Source of the DNA: Martinezella tropici
GTDB taxonomy: Bacteria; Pseudomonadota; Alphaproteobacteria; Rhizobiales; Rhizobiaceae
Direction of reading: 5' to 3'
DNA length: 64,000 nt
Assembly (NCBI GenBank): GCA_000799755.1
Contig: JUHI01000003.1
Span: forward strand, 124,001-188,000
The notes under the pieces were generated by a model. The model was not told the origin of the DNA. It saw nothing but the letters and a program-made list of their open reading frames with translations, and did not search any database. This document shows positions 14,608-23,094 of the stretch, piece by piece. The position numbers were made by a program, and so were the translations under genes. Position 1 is the first letter of the stretch, and each line of letters opens with the position of its first letter.

Positions 14608-15245
14608 TCACGACACCCGAGATGATCGAAGCTGCGAAGGCTAAAGGCCGCGAAATAGCTGGAAATCAGCCCGGAGCACTTGTGGAAGCGTTTGCCGAAG
14701 TGGCCGAAGCTGGTGCCGTTGCCGCTCTTGCGCTCGTGCCCGGAGAGCCGGTGGCGATCTTGTCGAAGTTCGATATCAACGGCTTTGATGTCAACGGTGG
14801 CGAAATTCATCCGTCAACGTTGTTCCCGAAAGGCACGCTTCGCCCTGAAAATGAATTCCCTCTCTACGCCGCCCCACCCGCAGCGGTGCAAGAGCCGGTG
14901 GCCGTGAAGGCGATGGAGGATGCTCTTGCGTGGCTGGCAATTCAGCGAGTCGCAATTCGCGTCACCGGAGATGGCTATTACTCATGCACCGAAGTCGATG
15001 AGGACGGTGATTACGTCACATATGATGATGCCATTCAGGCAATTGGGATGATCCGCTCCGCTCTCTCCACCTCCCCAAGCGACCCCGCACCCGAGATAGC
15101 CGCGCTTAGGGCTGAGAACGAGCGGTTGCGGGGGGCGTTGATCGAAGTCCTACCCATGGCCGAAGACATGTGGTCAAATCCGGAAAACATTCCCGAGATC
15201 GTTAAGGCCCGCGCCGCCATCGCTCCTCAGCAAGAGGAGGCGTAG
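14604..15245 (+). CDS. Hypothetical phage protein
   Basis: 213 residues, acidic. It has an Ala-rich helical N-terminus (KGREIAGNQPGALVEAFAEV), a middle with EFPLYAAPP, and a C-terminal coiled-coil segment (EIAALRAENERLRGALIEVL). The 'P-L-Y-x-x-P' followed by a leucine zipper is a layout seen in many phage 'accessory' proteins of unknown role. ATGA overlap with the preceding gene. Confidence 0.6.
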   Translation: MITTPEMIEAAKAKGREIAGNQPGALVEAFAEVAEAGAVAALALVPGEPVAILSKFDINGFDVNGGEIHPSTLFPKGTLRPENEFPLYAAPPAAVQEPVAVKAMEDALAWLAIQRVAIRVTGDGYYSCTEVDEDGDYVTYDDAIQAIGMIRSALSTSPSDPAPEIAALRAENERLRGALIEVLPMAEDMWSNPENIPEIVKARAAIAPQQEEA

Positions 15246-15248
15246 GGG

Positions 15249-15455
15249 ATGGCAAAGCTCAATCCATATATCCGCATAATGCGCGCTGCAGATCGTGGCG
15301 GCGTTGTTCGGCTCACGGCCAAAGAGGTTTGGTATCTTTCTCAGGACAGCTCTATTGCAGCGGTCGCCACCCTAACGGAAGATCTTCAAATCGCTGATGC
15401 TGGTGGCTTTTTCGTCACGAAAACCGGCTTTATCGACAAGGACTCCTCCCAATGA
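15249..15455 (+). CDS. Small hypothetical phage protein
   Basis: 68 residues with a helical N-terminus and an alternating beta pattern later (SIAAVATLTEDLQIADAGGF). A purine-rich ribosome-binding site (GAGGAGGCGTAGGGG) precedes the ATG, and its stop overlaps the following ATG. The RAADRGGVVRLTAKEV segment is similar in style to the 72-residue protein just before the integrase (IIKAADRQGAAVQIDI), so the two may be distant paralogues. Confidence 0.55.
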   Translation: MAKLNPYIRIMRAADRGGVVRLTAKEVWYLSQDSSIAAVATLTEDLQIADAGGFFVTKTGFIDKDSSQ

Positions 15456-15898
15456 CCACACCACACGATAAGGCTCTGGCCCGATGCCCGTTCTGCGGTT
15501 CCAGTCGGACCGAGGGCATGTTTATCCGCGATGGATGGAGCGTCGAATGCCTAGATTGCAGCGCCCGCGTCTCGGCATACCATCCGGATGCCCACGGCAA
15601 AGCTGCCGAGAAATGGAACCGTCGCGCCCCTATCCCAGAAGCCGGAAACGGCGATGGGTGGAACCATGACATGGATGCGGCGCCAAAGGATCGGCAATTC
15701 CTCGCCTTCGGACACTATTTCTACCCGGGCGATAAGAACCCAACGATTTACACTATGATTGCTGAGATATCGCTCGGCGACCCAGAGTGGCCTTACCGTA
15801 CCAGCGAAGGCACGCACCGCAGAGGATTTTTTTCGCATTGGCGTCCTCTTCCTCCCCCACCCTCTATCCGTTCTAGCGATACAGGGAGGGAGGGATGA
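15452..15898 (+). CDS. Lar-type zinc ribbon fused to a DUF551-like C-terminal domain
   Basis: 148 residues. CPFCGSSRTEGMFIRDGWSV, then ECLDCSARVS and AAEKWNRR, is the Lar/restriction-alleviation zinc ribbon. The C-terminal half with FSHWRPLPPPP matches the WxPLPxPP ending of DUF551 proteins. Lar of the Rac prophage relieves type I restriction, but most homologues are untested, so an anti-restriction role is only inferred. Coupled by ATGA to both neighbours. Confidence 0.65.
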   Translation: MTTPHDKALARCPFCGSSRTEGMFIRDGWSVECLDCSARVSAYHPDAHGKAAEKWNRRAPIPEAGNGDGWNHDMDAAPKDRQFLAFGHYFYPGDKNPTIYTMIAEISLGDPEWPYRTSEGTHRRGFFSHWRPLPPPPSIRSSDTGREG

Positions 15899-16287
15899 GC
15901 GAATTCCTTTGCAGCATGCCGGAATGCCAAACAACGGCCGGATGCTCTTGCCGACGCAGTGGGATTATCTACACCCCGCAATTTGTTGTACCGCCATATG
16001 CTTTTGATCCAGATCCGCCTACACGCGCCTATGTCGATACCCTCAAGGCCGAAATAGAATCGTTGCGGTCTAAACTCTCCGAGCGCCAGCGCACAGACGA
16101 CCTTATCGAGGAGGTGAAAAGGGTGCTGAGGCCGTTCAACCAAATGGCCGGCGAGTTATTCTCGCGGAATTGGAACGCTTCAGATCTAGTTCTGGCTCTA
16201 GACAATCCAGGTCAAGAAAATCGTCTCACCGCTGGCGATATATTTGCTGTCCGCGCCCTCCTGTCTAAACTGGAGGTGCGCTCGTGA
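15895..16287 (+). CDS. Hypothetical phage protein with N-terminal Cys cluster
   Basis: 130 residues. CSMPECQTTAGCSCR at the N-terminus is a compact four-cysteine site, followed by a proline-rich linker, a coiled-coil stretch (LKAEIESLRSKLSERQRTDD) and a helical C-terminus. ATG overlaps the previous stop and the TGA overlaps the next GTG. Function unknown. Confidence 0.55.
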   Translation: MSEFLCSMPECQTTAGCSCRRSGIIYTPQFVVPPYAFDPDPPTRAYVDTLKAEIESLRSKLSERQRTDDLIEEVKRVLRPFNQMAGELFSRNWNASDLVLALDNPGQENRLTAGDIFAVRALLSKLEVRS

Positions 16288-16484
16288 AAAAGATCGATCG
16301 CGACATTTACGAATATGGTGAGGTCGAGCGCGACGCTGCTCGCTCTGCTCAGTTCGTTTCCCATGGCGGCTTACTATATCGTCTGTTCAAATGGATCGAG
16401 CGCCAATGCCGTGAGGAACGTGAGGAACTGATCAAGGAACGAGACGCCAGCCGCACCGCTCTAAACGAAGAGGTGCGGAAGTGA
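16284..16484 (+). CDS. Small charged helical protein, GTG start
   Basis: 66 residues, about half Arg, Lys, Glu or Asp. It is probably one or two long helices (EREELIKERDASRTALNEEV). GTG at 16284 follows TGGAGGTG and overlaps the previous stop (GTGA); the stop overlaps the next GTG. Function unknown. Confidence 0.5.
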   Translation: MKKIDRDIYEYGEVERDAARSAQFVSHGGLLYRLFKWIERQCREEREELIKERDASRTALNEEVRK

Positions 16485-16957
16485 CGAGCCTTGTTGAACG
16501 ACTGCGCCAGCTTAGCGCTGATATGCTGCGCCTCGATCTTGATATGAAGCTTCCGGCTGGGAGTATCGATCCATCAGAAGCCGCGGACCGCATTGAAGAG
16601 CTTGAACGTCAGCTTGCCGAAACTCGCATTGGACGCCTCATCCTCGATAAGCGTATTCATAACCAACGGGCTCAGTTGCGCTATTGGGAAAAAATCTTCA
16701 GCCAACACGTCCACTCTCACAAGCGCCACACACTTCCGAACTATCTCGGAATGCTGAAATCTCTATACAGCAAGGGATACAGCCGTGGCATTGAAGACGC
16801 AGCCAAGGTTGCCGAATCCTGCTACAATCCTGGAGATTGGCTCGACAGGGATCACGCTGGAAAAGCAGTTGCTATCGCCATCCGCGCCCTCTCCGACTCC
16901 ACCCCAACTCCATTGCAAGAACAAAATGCCAACATGGGAAAGGAGGGGGAACCGTGA
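16481..16957 (+). CDS. Hypothetical phage protein, GTG start
   Basis: 158 residues. An N-terminal coiled-coil-like region (IDPSEAADRIEELERQLAET) is followed by a basic middle and GYSRGIEDAAKVAESC, a short helical motif common in phage ead/Ea22-like early proteins, then KAVAIAIRAL. Ea22-like similarity is suggestive only. GTGA overlap on both sides. Confidence 0.55.
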   Translation: MTSLVERLRQLSADMLRLDLDMKLPAGSIDPSEAADRIEELERQLAETRIGRLILDKRIHNQRAQLRYWEKIFSQHVHSHKRHTLPNYLGMLKSLYSKGYSRGIEDAAKVAESCYNPGDWLDRDHAGKAVAIAIRALSDSTPTPLQEQNANMGKEGEP

Positions 16958-17172
16958 CCCGAGCCGCTTTCCGCCAGGCCGACATTGAGAGAATTATCAA
17001 GGCAGCCGATCGACAAGGCGCCGCCGTGCAAATTGATATCCGTTCGCTTGTTGTCACCGTTATCCCCGGTATCCACAAGCAGGATGCCGTTGACGGCGCG
17101 CCCAAAACGGCCGGCATGCTTCCATCGGGCAATCTCGCCCCCGATGGAGAGGAAAACTGGGATGAGGACTGA
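16954..17172 (+). CDS. Small protein coupled to the integrase, GTG start
   Basis: 72 residues. It reads VTRAAFRQADIERIIKAADR, then QGAAVQIDIRSLVVTVIPG and an acidic tail ending EENWDED. AGGAGGGGG precedes the GTG. It overlaps the integrase start by 11 bases, so it likely feeds ribosomes to the integrase and might be a partner such as an excisionase-like factor; no clear HTH is present, so this stays open. Confidence 0.6.
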   Translation: MTRAAFRQADIERIIKAADRQGAAVQIDIRSLVVTVIPGIHKQDAVDGAPKTAGMLPSGNLAPDGEENWDED

Positions 17173-18316
17173 TAGACCCGGTTATAAATACCGAGACAAT
17201 AAAGATGGCTCCCGGGTACATTATTGGGACCCAAAGCGAGCCGTAAAAGGATCGCCTGACTACCTGTACGTCGTGCGTCTTGCGGATGGACTCACCGATG
17301 AGCAGATCGCAGAGGAGTGCCAGCGGCGCACAAGGGAACTGCAAAACGATCTCCGCGGCCTTGGTGCGTCTCCGGCTTATGATGGCACAATCAAATCTCT
17401 CATCGATTGCTATCGGCACGACAAGACAAGCACGCTGCATACCGTCAAATACTCAACCCGCGCTCGCGATTATGAACCGAGCCTTCGGATATTGGAAAAG
17501 AATGTTGGTGCCCGAAGAATTGATGTACTCAAGGCATCTGACTTCAAGGATTGGTTCGCTCAATGGCGTAAGAAAGGTCATAGAAGGGCGGCCGGCGCAA
17601 TTAAGCTCTTGCGGCTCGTTATGAGCTATGGCGCTGGAGAACGCCTGCACGGTTGCGCTCAGGCTCGCCTAATCCTGCACGACATCCGCTTTGATCAACC
17701 TGCCCCTCGTGAAGTCGCAATGACATATGAGCAATGCCTAGCCATCGTCAAAAAAAGTGCTGAAATGGGATGGCCGTCAATTGGTTTTGTTGAAGCACTG
17801 AAGTTCGAAACGGCTTTGCGCCGGATCGATATTATTGGGGAATGGGTGCCATCGCCAGAAGGTGGGGATTTCCGATGGACCGGCCTGATGACGCAGTCTA
17901 TCTCAAAAGATATGATCCTGACACTGAAGACCAGCAAAACAGGCGCGGCTGTAGCCCGTGATCTTAAGAGCTATCCTCTTGTGGCAGAAGCGCTAAAGGC
18001 ATTTCGAATGCCTGACATTGGGCCTGTCGTTATTGATGAGGGGCGCGGGAAACCATATCGCGGAGATCGCTACAATGATAAATTCCGGAAAGTTCGCGAT
18101 GCGGCAGGCGTGCCGTCGAATGTGTGGTCAATGGATTCACGCGCTGGTGCTGTGTCTGAGACGGTAGAAGCTACGGGATCCTTGGAAGATGCCCGCGACC
18201 TCGCAACTCATACCACAACAAAAACCACCCGCCTTTATAGCCGAGGCGATGGGCTGACTAGCAGCCGTAGGATAGCGGAAGCCAGAATTGAAAATCGTTC
18301 GAAAAAGACGAACTGA
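17162..18316 (+). CDS. int: Tyrosine-type site-specific integrase
   Basis: 384 residues. The N-terminal half is an arm/core-binding region (residues about 60-190). The catalytic half shows the box I arginine in FETALRRIDIIGEW, a core block at VWSMDSRAGAVSET in place of the usual HxLRHT, a later histidine in LATHTTTKTT and the nucleophilic tyrosine in TTRLYSR (Y359). The usual HxxR histidine appears to be replaced by methionine or lies elsewhere; HxxR histidine substitutions do occur in tyrosine recombinases. It is the last gene of the element, reading toward the host junction, as expected for an integrase next to its attachment site. Confidence 0.9.
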   Translation: MRTDRPGYKYRDNKDGSRVHYWDPKRAVKGSPDYLYVVRLADGLTDEQIAEECQRRTRELQNDLRGLGASPAYDGTIKSLIDCYRHDKTSTLHTVKYSTRARDYEPSLRILEKNVGARRIDVLKASDFKDWFAQWRKKGHRRAAGAIKLLRLVMSYGAGERLHGCAQARLILHDIRFDQPAPREVAMTYEQCLAIVKKSAEMGWPSIGFVEALKFETALRRIDIIGEWVPSPEGGDFRWTGLMTQSISKDMILTLKTSKTGAAVARDLKSYPLVAEALKAFRMPDIGPVVIDEGRGKPYRGDRYNDKFRKVRDAAGVPSNVWSMDSRAGAVSETVEATGSLEDARDLATHTTTKTTRLYSRGDGLTSSRRIAEARIENRSKKTN

Positions 18317-18397
18317 CACGCCGTGACATGAGTGACATGGGCTTATCATAAGTGATTGATATAATTTATTAAACTTGTACGATATCGTCACGAGTGA
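18317..18397. other. Probable prophage-host junction (candidate att region)
   Basis: The 81 bases between the integrase stop and the end of an apparently intact host monooxygenase gene. It is AT-rich in the middle and holds repeated GTGACAT words (18,323 and 18,332) and TTGTACGATATCG near 18,375. No tRNA is present. The matching attachment site should lie beyond the left edge, so the exact core cannot be defined here. Confidence 0.4.
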
Positions 18398-19603
18398 TCA
18401 GCTGTAGAGGCTGACCTCGGGAATCCTGTCGTTCAAAACGAACTCGCCGACTTCCTTGGCCTTGTAGTAGACCGGATCGTGCAGGGTATGCGTGCGCACA
18501 TTGCGCCAGAAGCGATCGAAACGATATTTCTCCGCTGTCGAACGCGCGCCGGTCAGCTCGAAAATGCGCGAGGTTATATCGAGGGAAACGTGGGTCGCAT
18601 GCACCTTCGCAGCATAAGCCTCCGCTGCCACCTCACCGCGTTCCCGCGCCGTCACCCTATGACCCCTGGCTAGCGCCTCTTGAATCCTTGCAGCAGCGCT
18701 ATCCGCCAAGGCGGTGGATGCTTTCAGCGCCGCGGTGAACTCACCGACGCGCTCGAGAATATAAGGATCGTCCGACGCGTGCTCGACGCCGGAAGTAATC
18801 CAGGGCCGCGTCGTGGTGCGGACATAATCGACCGCCTCGCGCAATGCCCCCTCGGCGGTGCCGAGATAGAAGTTCACGAAAACAAGCTGAATGAGGGGCG
18901 TATTGAAGGTCGCGAGGACCGATGCTTCGCCGCCGGTCAATGCCGCCCTGTCCAGATCCTCCTCGTAGACGGGGAAATCATGGAACTCTACGCTGCCGCT
19001 GTCGGAAAGGCGCTGACCGAAATTGTCCCAATCGCCGTTCGCCTTGTAGCCCGCCCGATCGGTTGGAACTGCAAAACCGATGATCCGGTCGTCGAGTGCG
19101 GCATTGGCATTGATGTAATCGGAGACATGGGCGGCAGTGGAAAAGGACTTGCGGCCATTCAGAACATAGCCGTTGCCGCGGCGCGTCAGCACAAGGCCGG
19201 GATCGCGCGGATTGACGGCGGCGCCCCAGTAAAGGCTGTTGGCAACCGTCTTGCTACCGAATTCCTGCGCGCGCACCTCGTCGAAGGCCCAGTAGATATA
19301 CTGGCTGTTGACGTAATGATAGCCAAGAAGCTGGCCCACGGAGCTTTCGCCGCGCGCAAGAATACGCACCAGTCGCAAGCCGTCGACCCAATCGAGACCG
19401 CCGCCGCCGATCTGCGGTTCGTGCAAGGCGTTCAGCAGCCCGGCATTTTTCAGCTTGACGATCTCACCGAGCGGCGGCCGGCCCTCGCGGTCAAGCTCCG
19501 CCGCGCGCCCGGAAAGATCCGCAGCGATCTCTTCGGCTCTGGCAAAGAGGTCCCCCCGCGTGGTGTTTCGATTGCTTGCAAAAACGACGTTGGACTGGCT
19601 CAT
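18398..19603 (-). CDS. DszC/SfnB-like flavin-dependent monooxygenase (acyl-CoA dehydrogenase fold)
   Basis: 401 residues, full length for the family. Motifs include LLGYHYVNSQYIYWA, GLVLTRRGNGYVLNGRKSFS, FGQRLSDSGSVEFHDFPV and the C-terminal RFWRNVRTHTLHDPVYYKAK, characteristic of the SfnB/DszC branch, which uses reduced flavin and oxygen to oxidise sulfur compounds instead of dehydrogenating acyl-CoA. It follows the periplasmic binding protein gene by 71 bases on the same strand, so they are probably co-transcribed. Substrate (an organosulfur compound) is inferred from family only. Confidence 0.8.
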   Translation of the reverse strand: MSQSNVVFASNRNTTRGDLFARAEEIAADLSGRAAELDREGRPPLGEIVKLKNAGLLNALHEPQIGGGGLDWVDGLRLVRILARGESSVGQLLGYHYVNSQYIYWAFDEVRAQEFGSKTVANSLYWGAAVNPRDPGLVLTRRGNGYVLNGRKSFSTAAHVSDYINANAALDDRIIGFAVPTDRAGYKANGDWDNFGQRLSDSGSVEFHDFPVYEEDLDRAALTGGEASVLATFNTPLIQLVFVNFYLGTAEGALREAVDYVRTTTRPWITSGVEHASDDPYILERVGEFTAALKASTALADSAAARIQEALARGHRVTARERGEVAAEAYAAKVHATHVSLDITSRIFELTGARSTAEKYRFDRFWRNVRTHTLHDPVYYKAKEVGEFVLNDRIPEVSLYS

Positions 19604-19674
19604 GAAATGAACTCCGGTTCATGGACGTAACCCGGCGGGATCGGAAGGCCCCGCCGACAGATCGAAGACGATTC

Positions 19675-20718
19675 CTAGAAAAGCTTGTCCGGAATCCAGT
19701 TGGCGGTCACTGCGTCGCTGGTGTTGAAGGCCGGAACTTTCTTGGCGAGCTCCTCGATCGTCTGGACGTTGGCGGCGCGAAGTCCTTCCTGCGTCAGCAG
19801 CGTCGGCCTCACGGTGATCTGGTGCGGAACCTGCTGGCCTGCGATCTGCAATGCGGCAGCACGGATGGAAACGGCGCCGACGACGGCAGGATTGGTCGCA
19901 ACCGTTGCGACCCATGGGCTACCCGGTTCGGTAATCTCTTGGATATCGGCCGTGGACACATCAGCCGAATAGATCTTCAGCTTGTTCGCGATCCCGAGAT
20001 CCGTAGCGGCGAGCTTCACGCCGCGGGCAAATTCGTCATAGGGGGCGAAGATAACGGTGATATCGGGATTGGCCGCAAGCGCCGCCTTGGCCTGATCGGC
20101 CGTCGACGTCGCCGTGGTGTCGCTGACATTGCCGAAGCGGGCTTTTTCGACCACGCCGGCATTCTGCTTCTTGAACGTTTCCCAGACCTCGTTGCGGCGG
20201 TCGAGCGGCGCGAAACCGGCAACATAGACATAACCCGCCTTGAAGCTGTCGCCGTTTTCCTTGGCAATCTGTTTCAACGCAAGATCGGCGAGCTCGTGAT
20301 CGCTCTGCTCGACCTGCGGGATCTTCGGATTGTTGAGATTGACGTCGAAAGCAACGACCTTGATGCCCTTATCGAGCGCCTGCTGGACGACATCGCCAAG
20401 CGATTCCGGCAGGCCATGGTCGATAACGATGGCGGAGACGCCGAGATTGATCGCCTGCAGGATCTGCTCGCGCTGAGCAGCGGCGTCCTGACGGCCGGGG
20501 AAAATGCGCAGATCGATGTCGAGCGCCTTGGCCTGCGCTTCGGCGCCTGCCTGATAGGCCTGGAAGAAGTCGCCCGCGGATATGTAGCTGACCAGAGCCA
20601 CCTTCACGCCACCCTTGTCAAAGGGCGCTGGGGCGCCATTCACACCGCTGGCCAGCGCCGCCTGCGCAAGAAACAGCGGAGTAACGGCCGACAGCGCAAG
20701 CCGTGTGATAAGTCTCAT
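19675..20718 (-). CDS. Periplasmic sugar-type ABC substrate-binding protein (RbsB-like)
   Basis: 347 residues. Signal peptide MRLITRLALSAVTPLFLAQA, cleavage probably after ALA. Typical type I periplasmic fold segments: VKVALVSYISAGDFFQAYQA, DLRIFPGRQDAAAQREQILQ, SAIVIDHGLPESLG, and ADVSTADIQEITEP. The ATG at 20718 has GTGAGGA upstream; a longer start would precede the signal peptide with a basic extension. No permease or ATPase gene is next to it. Co-directional with the DszC-like gene, so the ligand may be related to that enzyme's substrate. Confidence 0.8.
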   Translation of the reverse strand: MRLITRLALSAVTPLFLAQAALASGVNGAPAPFDKGGVKVALVSYISAGDFFQAYQAGAEAQAKALDIDLRIFPGRQDAAAQREQILQAINLGVSAIVIDHGLPESLGDVVQQALDKGIKVVAFDVNLNNPKIPQVEQSDHELADLALKQIAKENGDSFKAGYVYVAGFAPLDRRNEVWETFKKQNAGVVEKARFGNVSDTTATSTADQAKAALAANPDITVIFAPYDEFARGVKLAATDLGIANKLKIYSADVSTADIQEITEPGSPWVATVATNPAVVGAVSIRAAALQIAGQQVPHQITVRPTLLTQEGLRAANVQTIEELAKKVPAFNTSDAVTANWIPDKLF

Positions 20719-20899
20719 CGTCGCGATCCTCACGATCCATCGCAAGCGTCGTCTGACGGGCAGACGGCCCTGCGACACATCTGACTATTAGATATAAACT
20801 CTATGCTTTTAGTAGATTAATTCGTCTGATTTTGGCTGGCTTCGGAGATTCTTTGTTCACCGGCCGAGCGGTTGACGGCAAGGACTTGCCGCGCGGGCT

Positions 20900-21571
20900 T
20901 CAGGCAAAAGGCTCTGCGAGCATTTCGTCCAGATCCGCCCTCGCCTGAGGCGAAAGATAGGGACGCAGCAAGCTCGCAACCTGGCTAAGCCCCCAATGGA
21001 CATGCTGAGGCGTCAGTTCGCCTATCCCCTCCTGAAGGCCGAGATAGACAGCCCAGTAAGTTGAAACGATCCACATATTGGTCATCAGCGCTTTGCGGTC
21101 GCTCGCGGCGACGCTGATCAGGTCGCTATCCTCCATCCGCTGGAAGATGATATCGACTGATAGTCGCATGCCGGCACTGACCATCAGGATCGGCGCCCTC
21201 AACCCCGGTGCGATTGCCAGCAGACCGGGAATATCGCGAAACAGGAAGCGATGGGTCCAGACGAGCGCGAACCATCGCCTCAGAAATCCGGCATAGGCTT
21301 TCGAATCCGACCCCTGAACCGCATCGGCTTGCCTGACTAGCGCCAACGCACCGGTCTCGAAGCGCGAAAACAGAGCCAGGACAAGCGATTCCTTGGTGCG
21401 GAAATGATAATAGAGATTGCCCTGATTGATGCGCACGGACTTGGCGATTTCTGCCGTAGTCACCCCTTCCGGGCCCTTATGGTTGAAGAGCGACAATGTG
21501 GATGCGAGTATCCGTTCGCGCGTGTCGGGCCGTGATGCAGCTCCCGTCTTTTCGCTTTTGCCTGTCGGCAT
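20900..21571 (-). CDS. TetR-family transcriptional regulator
   Basis: 223 residues. N-terminal HTH: TRERILASTLSLFNHKGPEG, VTTAEIAKSVRINQGNLYYH and FRTKESLVLAL. The rest is a helical ligand-binding domain ending in LSPQARADLDEML. It diverges from the cytochrome P450 gene, and two 16-bp palindromic sites in between are probable operators. The inducer may be a substrate of that P450. Confidence 0.9.
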   Translation of the reverse strand: MPTGKSEKTGAASRPDTRERILASTLSLFNHKGPEGVTTAEIAKSVRINQGNLYYHFRTKESLVLALFSRFETGALALVRQADAVQGSDSKAYAGFLRRWFALVWTHRFLFRDIPGLLAIAPGLRAPILMVSAGMRLSVDIIFQRMEDSDLISVAASDRKALMTNMWIVSTYWAVYLGLQEGIGELTPQHVHWGLSQVASLLRPYLSPQARADLDEMLAEPFA

Positions 21572-21591
21572 GCTCTTCCCCCTTGAAGCTC

Positions 21592-21631
21592 TAAGGTGTC
21601 CACCTTATTATTCTCTAAGGCAGATACCTTA
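21592..21631. promoter_or_regulatory. Paired TetR-type operators between tetR-like gene and P450
   Basis: TAAGGTGTCCACCTTA (21592-21607) is a perfect 16-bp palindrome; TAAGGCAGATACCTTA (21616-21631) keeps both TAAGG/CCTTA arms. Their centres are 24 bp apart. They fill the space between divergent genes, so autoregulation and P450 control by the TetR-like protein are likely. Confidence 0.7.
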
Positions 21632-21677
21632 ATCCTGATCTACAGGCATCCGCGGAGATGAACAAGGAGACTGAAGG

Positions 21678-23045
21678 ATGAATACACGTGTCAACGCGGC
21701 CGCCCTCTCGCAAACGACCTTTCCCCTTACCCCACGGTCGATGCCGCATGTCTTGCTATCGCTGATCCGCAATCCGCTCGACGCGCTACCGCCGGAAATC
21801 TTCACCGAACCCGCAGTTTTCACCCGGATGGGCGGCAAATTGCGGGTCTATCTTGCCGAGCCGGAACTCATCTATCAGGCGCTGGTCCGCAACTCCGATG
21901 CGCTCGACAAAGGCGAGGATGTGCGCCGCGTCTTGGGTCCGGCGCTCGGCAATGGCATACTGACCTCCAACGGCGCCGACTGGAAATGGCAGCGCCAATC
22001 CGTAGCAGGCGCCTTTCGCCACGAAAAGCTGCTGGAACTGCAACCGGCCATGATCACGGCTGCCCAGCGCCGGCGCGACCTCTGGCTCTCCCATGGGGAC
22101 ACTTCCCTCGATCTGTGCCAGGAAATGATGCGGACGACCTTCGATATTATCGTCGAGACGATGATGTCAGGCGGCGATGGCATCGATGTCGACAAGGTCG
22201 AGCGCAACATCACCAATTTTTTGAAGCCGACAGGCTGGAAATTCGCGCTTGGCCTGCTTGGCTTGCCCGGCTGGACGCCTCATCCCGGCAAAGAGAAGGC
22301 GCGATCGGCCGTCGCCTTCCTGCGGGCGACGCTTGGAGCCGTGATCGCCAGGCGGCGGCACGGCGGCGAGGAACGCAGCGATCTGGTTTCCATGCTGCTT
22401 GGCGCGGCCGACCCCGAGACCGGCCGGATGATGAGCGACGAGGAGATCATCGACAACCTGATGACTTTTATTACAGCCGGACATGAAACGACGGCGCTCG
22501 GCCTTGCCTGGACCTTCCATCTTCTTGCCCGCCATCCCGACTGTCAGGCGAGGCTTTTCGAAGAGATCGCCACCGTGACCGAGGGCGGCCCATTGGCGGC
22601 CGAGCATGTGAGCAAGCTCACCTATGCGAGGCAGGTTTTTTCCGAAGCCATGCGGCTCTATCCGCCGGCACCCATCATCTCGCGCGAGGTAACAAGCGAA
22701 TTTACCGTCGGCTCCTATACGATCCCGGCCGGCACCGTCATCTACGTGCCGATCTACGCCGTCCATCACCACGCCGACATCTGGGAAGATCCACAGGTCT
22801 TCGACCCCGACCGCTTCGAGCATGAAGCAGCCAGGAGCCGGCATCGCTACGCCTTCATGCCCTTCGGCGCCGGCCCGCGTGTCTGCATCGGCAATGGCTT
22901 TGCGATGATGGAGGCAGTCGCGATCCTGGCCGTGCTGCTGCAAAAATTCCGCGTGACCGGTTCGAACGAGCCTTCACCCAAGCCCGTCATGAAGGTGACG
23001 TTGCGGCCCATGCATCCTTTGTCGATCAATCTCATCGAGCGCTAG
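21678..23045 (+). CDS. Cytochrome P450
   Basis: 455 residues, soluble bacterial P450. I-helix oxygen-binding motif AGHETTALGLAW, ExxR region in SEAMRLYPPAP, and heme-binding loop FMPFGAGPRVCIGNGFAMME with the cysteine ligand at about residue 403. No ferredoxin or reductase is adjacent, so redox partners must be supplied from elsewhere. Expression is likely controlled by the divergent TetR protein. Substrate unknown; the family resembles fatty acid or terpenoid hydroxylases in the I-helix and C-terminal parts. Confidence 0.95.
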   Translation: MNTRVNAAALSQTTFPLTPRSMPHVLLSLIRNPLDALPPEIFTEPAVFTRMGGKLRVYLAEPELIYQALVRNSDALDKGEDVRRVLGPALGNGILTSNGADWKWQRQSVAGAFRHEKLLELQPAMITAAQRRRDLWLSHGDTSLDLCQEMMRTTFDIIVETMMSGGDGIDVDKVERNITNFLKPTGWKFALGLLGLPGWTPHPGKEKARSAVAFLRATLGAVIARRRHGGEERSDLVSMLLGAADPETGRMMSDEEIIDNLMTFITAGHETTALGLAWTFHLLARHPDCQARLFEEIATVTEGGPLAAEHVSKLTYARQVFSEAMRLYPPAPIISREVTSEFTVGSYTIPAGTVIYVPIYAVHHHADIWEDPQVFDPDRFEHEAARSRHRYAFMPFGAGPRVCIGNGFAMMEAVAILAVLLQKFRVTGSNEPSPKPVMKVTLRPMHPLSINLIER

Positions 23046-23094
23046 GAGCCTGAGCCTCAGCTTACGGAAGGCAGTGACGAAGGACTGACCTGTC

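Noticed and set aside
18317..18397. A tRNA fragment as integration target
   Set aside because: No cloverleaf or CCA-type 3' end could be found in these bases.
19621..20784. A 387-codon rightward frame opposite the sugar-binding protein
   Set aside because: Antisense shadow; the minus strand has a signal peptide and the complete binding-protein fold.
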